From positions 10,312 through 74,311 of the forward strand of contig SFVI01000012.1 in assembly GCA_004560305.1 (NCBI GenBank): DNA of 64,000 bases, read 5' to 3'. The position numbers were made by a program, and so were the translations under genes. The number at the start of each line of letters is the position of its first letter. The first letter of the stretch is position 1. The stretch comes from a bacterium. Its GTDB lineage: Bacteria; Bacillota; Clostridia; Oscillospirales; Oscillospiraceae. Positions 61,198-64,000 of this stretch are shown piece by piece. The notes below the pieces were generated by a model. That model worked only from the letters and a program-made list of their open reading frames with translations, was not told the DNA's origin and did no database searches.

Positions 61198-61779
61198 ATG
61201 AGCGATAATTTTTTTGCCTATATCTCCCGTATGCGCTACATTGAGCGCTGGAGCCTGATGCGCAACGCCCTGCCGGAGAACATCCAGGAGCACAGCCACA
61301 TGGTGGCCGTCATTGCCCACGCCCTGGGCGTCATCCGCCGGGACGTTTTCCATACCGACTGCGACCCCAACGCCTGCGCCGCCGCCGCATTGTATCACGA
61401 CGCATCGGAGATCCTCACCGGCGATCTGCCCACGCCCATCAAATATTATAACCCGGCAATCAAAAATGCTTACAAGCAGGTGGAGCAGATCGCCTGCCAA
61501 AAGCTGCTGGCCACCCTGCCGGCGGAGCTGCGCCCCGCCTTCCAGCCCCTGCTGACGGAGGCGGAATACCGGGATATCGTGAAAGCGGCGGATAAGCTCT
61601 CCGCCTACATTAAATGTATCGAGGAGCGCCGGGCCGGCAACGATGAGTTCCTCTCCGCCGAGAAGCAGACCCGGGCGGTGCTGGAGCAGAACCCCCTGCC
61701 GGAGGTGCGGTATTTTATGGCCCATTTTATCCCGGCCTTTGAACTGACTCTGGACGAACTGGGAACCATTGAGGAGTGA
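61198..61779 (+). CDS. YfbR-family HD-domain 5'-deoxynucleotidase
   Basis: A 193-residue HD protein. RWSLMRNALPENIQEHSHMVAVIAHAL holds the first metal-binding His, ALYHDASEILTGDLPTPIKY the HD pair, and KAADKLSAYIKC the last Asp. The E. coli YfbR enzyme removes phosphate from deoxynucleoside monophosphates with a divalent metal. ATG 61198 follows AAAAGG; an upstream in-frame start adds 23 residues without a site. The function is by homology. Confidence 0.92.
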   Translation: MSDNFFAYISRMRYIERWSLMRNALPENIQEHSHMVAVIAHALGVIRRDVFHTDCDPNACAAAALYHDASEILTGDLPTPIKYYNPAIKNAYKQVEQIACQKLLATLPAELRPAFQPLLTEAEYRDIVKAADKLSAYIKCIEERRAGNDEFLSAEKQTRAVLEQNPLPEVRYFMAHFIPAFELTLDELGTIEE

Positions 61780-61784
61780 CAAGC

Positions 61785-62000
61785 ATGGAACAGAAAAAAA
61801 TCGACCGCATCAACGAGCTGGCCCACCTGGCCAAGGCGAGGGAGCTGACGGAGGAAGAGCTGGCAGAGCGGGCCGCTCTCCGAGCCGAATACATTGCCGA
61901 CTTCCGCCGGGCCACCATCAATGTGCTGGAGAACACCTATATCCAGACTCCCGACGGCAAGAAGCACAAGCTGCCAAAGAAGGGCGAACTTAAAGAATAA
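61785..62000 (+). CDS. DUF896 protein (YnzC-like)
   Basis: A 71-residue helical protein. KKIDRINELAHLAKARELTEEELAERAALRAEYIADFRRA is the diagnostic DUF896 helical pair, with NVLENTYIQTPDGKKHKL at the end. Bacillus YnzC belongs to the SOS (LexA) regulon operon; no role is known here. It follows the YfbR gene by five bases and uses GAGGAG as ribosome site. Confidence 0.93.
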   Translation: MEQKKIDRINELAHLAKARELTEEELAERAALRAEYIADFRRATINVLENTYIQTPDGKKHKLPKKGELKE

Positions 62001-62012
62001 AGAGAATAAGCT

Positions 62013-62045
62013 GAAATCGCCGCCGGGCAAACCGGCGGCGATTTC
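62013..62045. terminator. Convergent terminator between DUF896 and DUF389 genes
   Basis: GAAATCGCCGCCGG/CCGGCGGCGATTTC stem (62013-62026 with 62032-62045), 14 bp, five-base loop. No long T-run, so partial on either side. Confidence 0.7.
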
Positions 62046-62055
62046 CTGTTTTCGT

Positions 62056-63396
62056 TTATCCCAGCAGCACCACGGCCCGGTCCAGGCCGCTGGCGGTTCG
62101 GAGCCAGGCCTCCAGCGTCTGCTGTTCCTCGGCAGTGACAGCGCGGGAAGCTTCGGCGGTCAGCAGGGCGTACTCCCCTGCCCCATCGCGCATGAGGCCG
62201 CAGGCGCAGTCGCTGAGCCAGGGGAAAATTTCTGCGGCGTCGGAGGCCAGCTTGGCCCAGTCTGTCCCGGCGGCGCTCTGGGCTTCCAGCTCCAGGATCC
62301 GCGCCTCCTGCTTTTGCAGCGCCTCCTCCAACTGACGGATGGTGCTTTCCTGCACGGCGATGGTCAGCTTGTCGGTGTCTGTCTCGCCCTCAAGGCTGCG
62401 GTTCTGCACCACATGGAGACTGTAGTCCTCCAGCCCATAGTCGGCCAGCCGCTCCTGAAGCTGGGCGATCTTTTCGTCGGAGACCGGCATGCCTACCAGT
62501 GAAACCGAGATCTTCCGCTCCATTTTGTCGGTGCTGCTCTGCACCACCTGGGTATCGGCAAAGACCAGCTCCCGGCTCAGGAACCTGGAAATGCTGCTGT
62601 CCACCACGGAGCTGTACACCGTTACCGCCCCCAGAATGATGCTGGGGATCACCGTGACCACCGCGATGGTCCGCACCACCCGGTGCAGCTTCCGATGCTC
62701 CTTCTCACTGAGGCTGCTGCGGCTGGGCACCCGCAAAAGCTTGGTCACCGCCGCGGCAGACAGGGCGATGAACAGGGTGTTGATGGAAAAGAGATAGAAG
62801 GCGCCCAACAGGAAGCGCAGCTGCATGGTGGCAATGCCGTAGCCGGCGGTGCACAGGGGCGGCATCAGGGCCGTGGCGATGGCCACCCCGGGGATCACGT
62901 TGCCCTTCTTCTCCCGGGTGTTGCCGATGCCGCCGGCCAGACCGCCGAACAGGGCAATCAGCACATCCCATATGGTGGGCGTGGTGCGTGCGATCATCTC
63001 GCTGGTGGGCGCCGCCAGGGGCGTCAGGGAAAAGTAGATGGTGGAAGTGATCAGGCTGATCACCACCTGGGTGCCGAAGCGGGCGGCGGCCCGGCGCAGC
63101 ATGGTCAGGTCGCAGATAGCCAGGGAGTAGCCCATGGTGAGGATCCCGCTCATCAGCGGCGACACCAGCATGGCGCCGATGATTACCGCCGTGGAGTTCA
63201 CATTCAGACCGATGGAGGCGATGAGGATGGCCATAATCAGAATCCACATATTGGAGCCGTAGATATGGGTGTTTTCCTCCATCATCTCGTCCAGGGCCTC
63301 ATAGCTCATCATGTCGCCCCGCAGGTCAAACAGATCGTGAAAATATTTTTTTGCCCCGCCCCGCCGGGAGACCGTCTGCTCTTTTGTTCCGTTCAT
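62056..63396 (-). CDS. DUF389-family membrane protein
   Basis: A 446-residue protein with six to seven membrane segments in the DUF389 block (about residues 47-270: MAILIASIGLNVNSTAVIIGAMLVSPLMSGIL, GGIGNTREKKGNVIPGVAIATALMPPLCTAGYG). A C-terminal soluble part from about 300 has a coiled coil (IRQLEEALQKQEARILELEAQ). The family is TIGR00341-like and its role is unknown. ATG 63396 is chosen with GGAGG eight bases upstream. It is convergent with the DUF896 gene. Confidence 0.9.
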   Translation of the reverse strand: MNGTKEQTVSRRGGAKKYFHDLFDLRGDMMSYEALDEMMEENTHIYGSNMWILIMAILIASIGLNVNSTAVIIGAMLVSPLMSGILTMGYSLAICDLTMLRRAAARFGTQVVISLITSTIYFSLTPLAAPTSEMIARTTPTIWDVLIALFGGLAGGIGNTREKKGNVIPGVAIATALMPPLCTAGYGIATMQLRFLLGAFYLFSINTLFIALSAAAVTKLLRVPSRSSLSEKEHRKLHRVVRTIAVVTVIPSIILGAVTVYSSVVDSSISRFLSRELVFADTQVVQSSTDKMERKISVSLVGMPVSDEKIAQLQERLADYGLEDYSLHVVQNRSLEGETDTDKLTIAVQESTIRQLEEALQKQEARILELEAQSAAGTDWAKLASDAAEIFPWLSDCACGLMRDGAGEYALLTAEASRAVTAEEQQTLEAWLRTASGLDRAVVLLG

Positions 63397-63550
63397 TCCG
63401 CAGTCCTCCGCAAATGCCGCGCCGCCGCCGGGAGACGGCAGCGGCTGACTTCTTATGTTTTTATCATAGCGCAGAAAAAAACCGCTGTCAACCGGCCTTT
63501 TCCCGCGGCGCTGCGGACCCGGGACCGATTTTTCGATAAGACCATGAAAC

Positions 63551-63588
63551 AGAGCACGCCGCCACAAACCAGTATGGCGGCGCGCTCT
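63551..63588 (-). other. Hairpin after the DegV remnant
   Basis: AGAGCACGCCGCCA/TGGCGGCGCGCTCT (63551-63564 with 63575-63588), with one mismatch. It looks like the old terminator of the degV gene. Confidence 0.6.
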
Positions 63589-63605
63589 GCGTAAAGTGCA
63601 TGCGG

Positions 63606-63743
63606 TTACTTTGTGAAGAAAGCCACGGCAATGGCCCCGGGACCGGCATGGGTGCCGATCACGCTGCCGACGGTGGTATAGCGAACCTGTTCCAGCCCGC
63701 CTTCCCAAAGCCGCCGGCTGTCCTCAATGCTGGTATTTGGAGA
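63606..63743 (-). pseudogene. DegV-family protein, C-terminal fragment only
   Basis: The last 45 or so codons read PNTSIEDSRRLWEGG, LEQVRYTTVGSVIG and THAGPGAIAVAFFTK, then stop. The motif HAGPGAIAVAF is the fatty-acid-binding end of DegV/FakB proteins. No start codon or N-terminal domain precedes it: the frame runs out into the MarR gene after 63744. The 5' part has therefore been deleted. The breakpoint lies beside the MarR stop codon. Confidence 0.8.
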
Positions 63744-63744
63744 C

Positions 63745-64000
63745 TTATTTCAAGTCCGGGATTCTGCCGCTTTTGGCTACGGCGTCCAGACTGTCGCTGA
63801 TGATGGCCAGGCTGCGGTAAAAGGAGAGCCGCTCCTCCTCCGTCAGCCCCACGCTGACTTCTTCCAGCACATAATTGATTTTGCCGGTAATCAGCCTGGC
63901 AGCGGCATTCCCCTTTTCCGTCAGGGTCAGGGGGCTTTTGTACCGTTTGGCGGCCTTGGCCTCACAGCGCAGATAGCCCTTTCCTTCCAGATATTCCAGC
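63745..64000 (-). CDS. MarR-family transcriptional regulator, 5' end outside window
   Basis: The visible 85 codons encode the C-terminal part: LEYLEGKGYLRCEAKAAKRYKSPLTLTEKGNAAARLI is the winged-helix wing with dimer helix, then NYVLEEVSVGLTEEERLSFYRSLAIISDSLDAVAK. This fits MarR regulators. Only the end is present, so the ligand and DNA-reading helix are not seen. It ends right beside the DegV remnant; the two probably once lay in one operon. Confidence 0.8.
   Translation of the reverse strand, partial: LEYLEGKGYLRCEAKAAKRYKSPLTLTEKGNAAARLITGKINYVLEEVSVGLTEEERLSFYRSLAIISDSLDAVAKSGRIPDLK

Overview
The window looks like chromosome from an endospore-lineage Clostridia bacterium of the Oscillospiraceae/Ruminococcaceae type. 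The grounds are a GC-rich genome with clostridial gene content, a spore germination protease (gpr), RemB, Asp23/YloV, pyruvate:ferredoxin oxidoreductase, sigma-A promoters of the TTGACA-N17-TATAAT type, strong AGGAGG ribosome sites and many lipoproteins. No rRNA, tRNA, prophage, insertion sequence or CRISPR array was found. This assignment rests on gene content, not on a database search.

Region 1 (about 1-16.4 kb) is the replication-origin neighbourhood. Nearly every gene is on the minus strand: gpr, parA, parB, serS, dnaA, dnaN, yaaA, recF, remB, gyrB, gyrA, a small membrane protein, rnhA, an ABC exporter and a cut-off GNAT acetyltransferase. Two parS sites flank a block of imperfect direct repeats; one abuts the parAB promoter and the other touches the gpr stop codon. 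DnaA-box-like sites cluster between dnaA and dnaN.

Region 2 (16.4-29.6 kb) holds rpsT, a lipid kinase, asnS, plsY, a LysM/zinc-carboxypeptidase wall enzyme, a tripartite tricarboxylate transporter (tctC-tctB-tctA), an orphan sugar-ABC ATPase with an odd leader, an attenuator-controlled pyrR-uraA operon, and an ECF sigma/anti-sigma pair.

Region 3 (29.7-39.6 kb) is centred on purines: a guanine-type riboswitch precedes a BMP-type nucleoside ABC transporter (lipoprotein, double ATPase, two permeases), next to xpt. Behind these lie two flavoproteins and an asparaginase.

Region 4 (39.7-44.8 kb) is a tight four-gene operon with overlapping genes and its own strong promoter: a CotH-kinase lipoprotein with lamin-tail domains, a VTC-type polyphosphate polymerase, a DUF4956 membrane protein, and a beta-helical carbohydrate-binding lipoprotein. 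Its biological role is not settled, and it is the best candidate here for an undescribed system.

Region 5 (44.8-64 kb) holds nifJ, asp23-yloV, a MITE/REP-like palindromic element, an amino-acid ABC transporter with an M20 amidohydrolase, a Na+-symporter, pnp and rpsO with structured leaders, typA, an HD nucleotidase with a DUF896 protein, a DUF389 membrane protein, and a MarR regulator followed by a DegV gene remnant.
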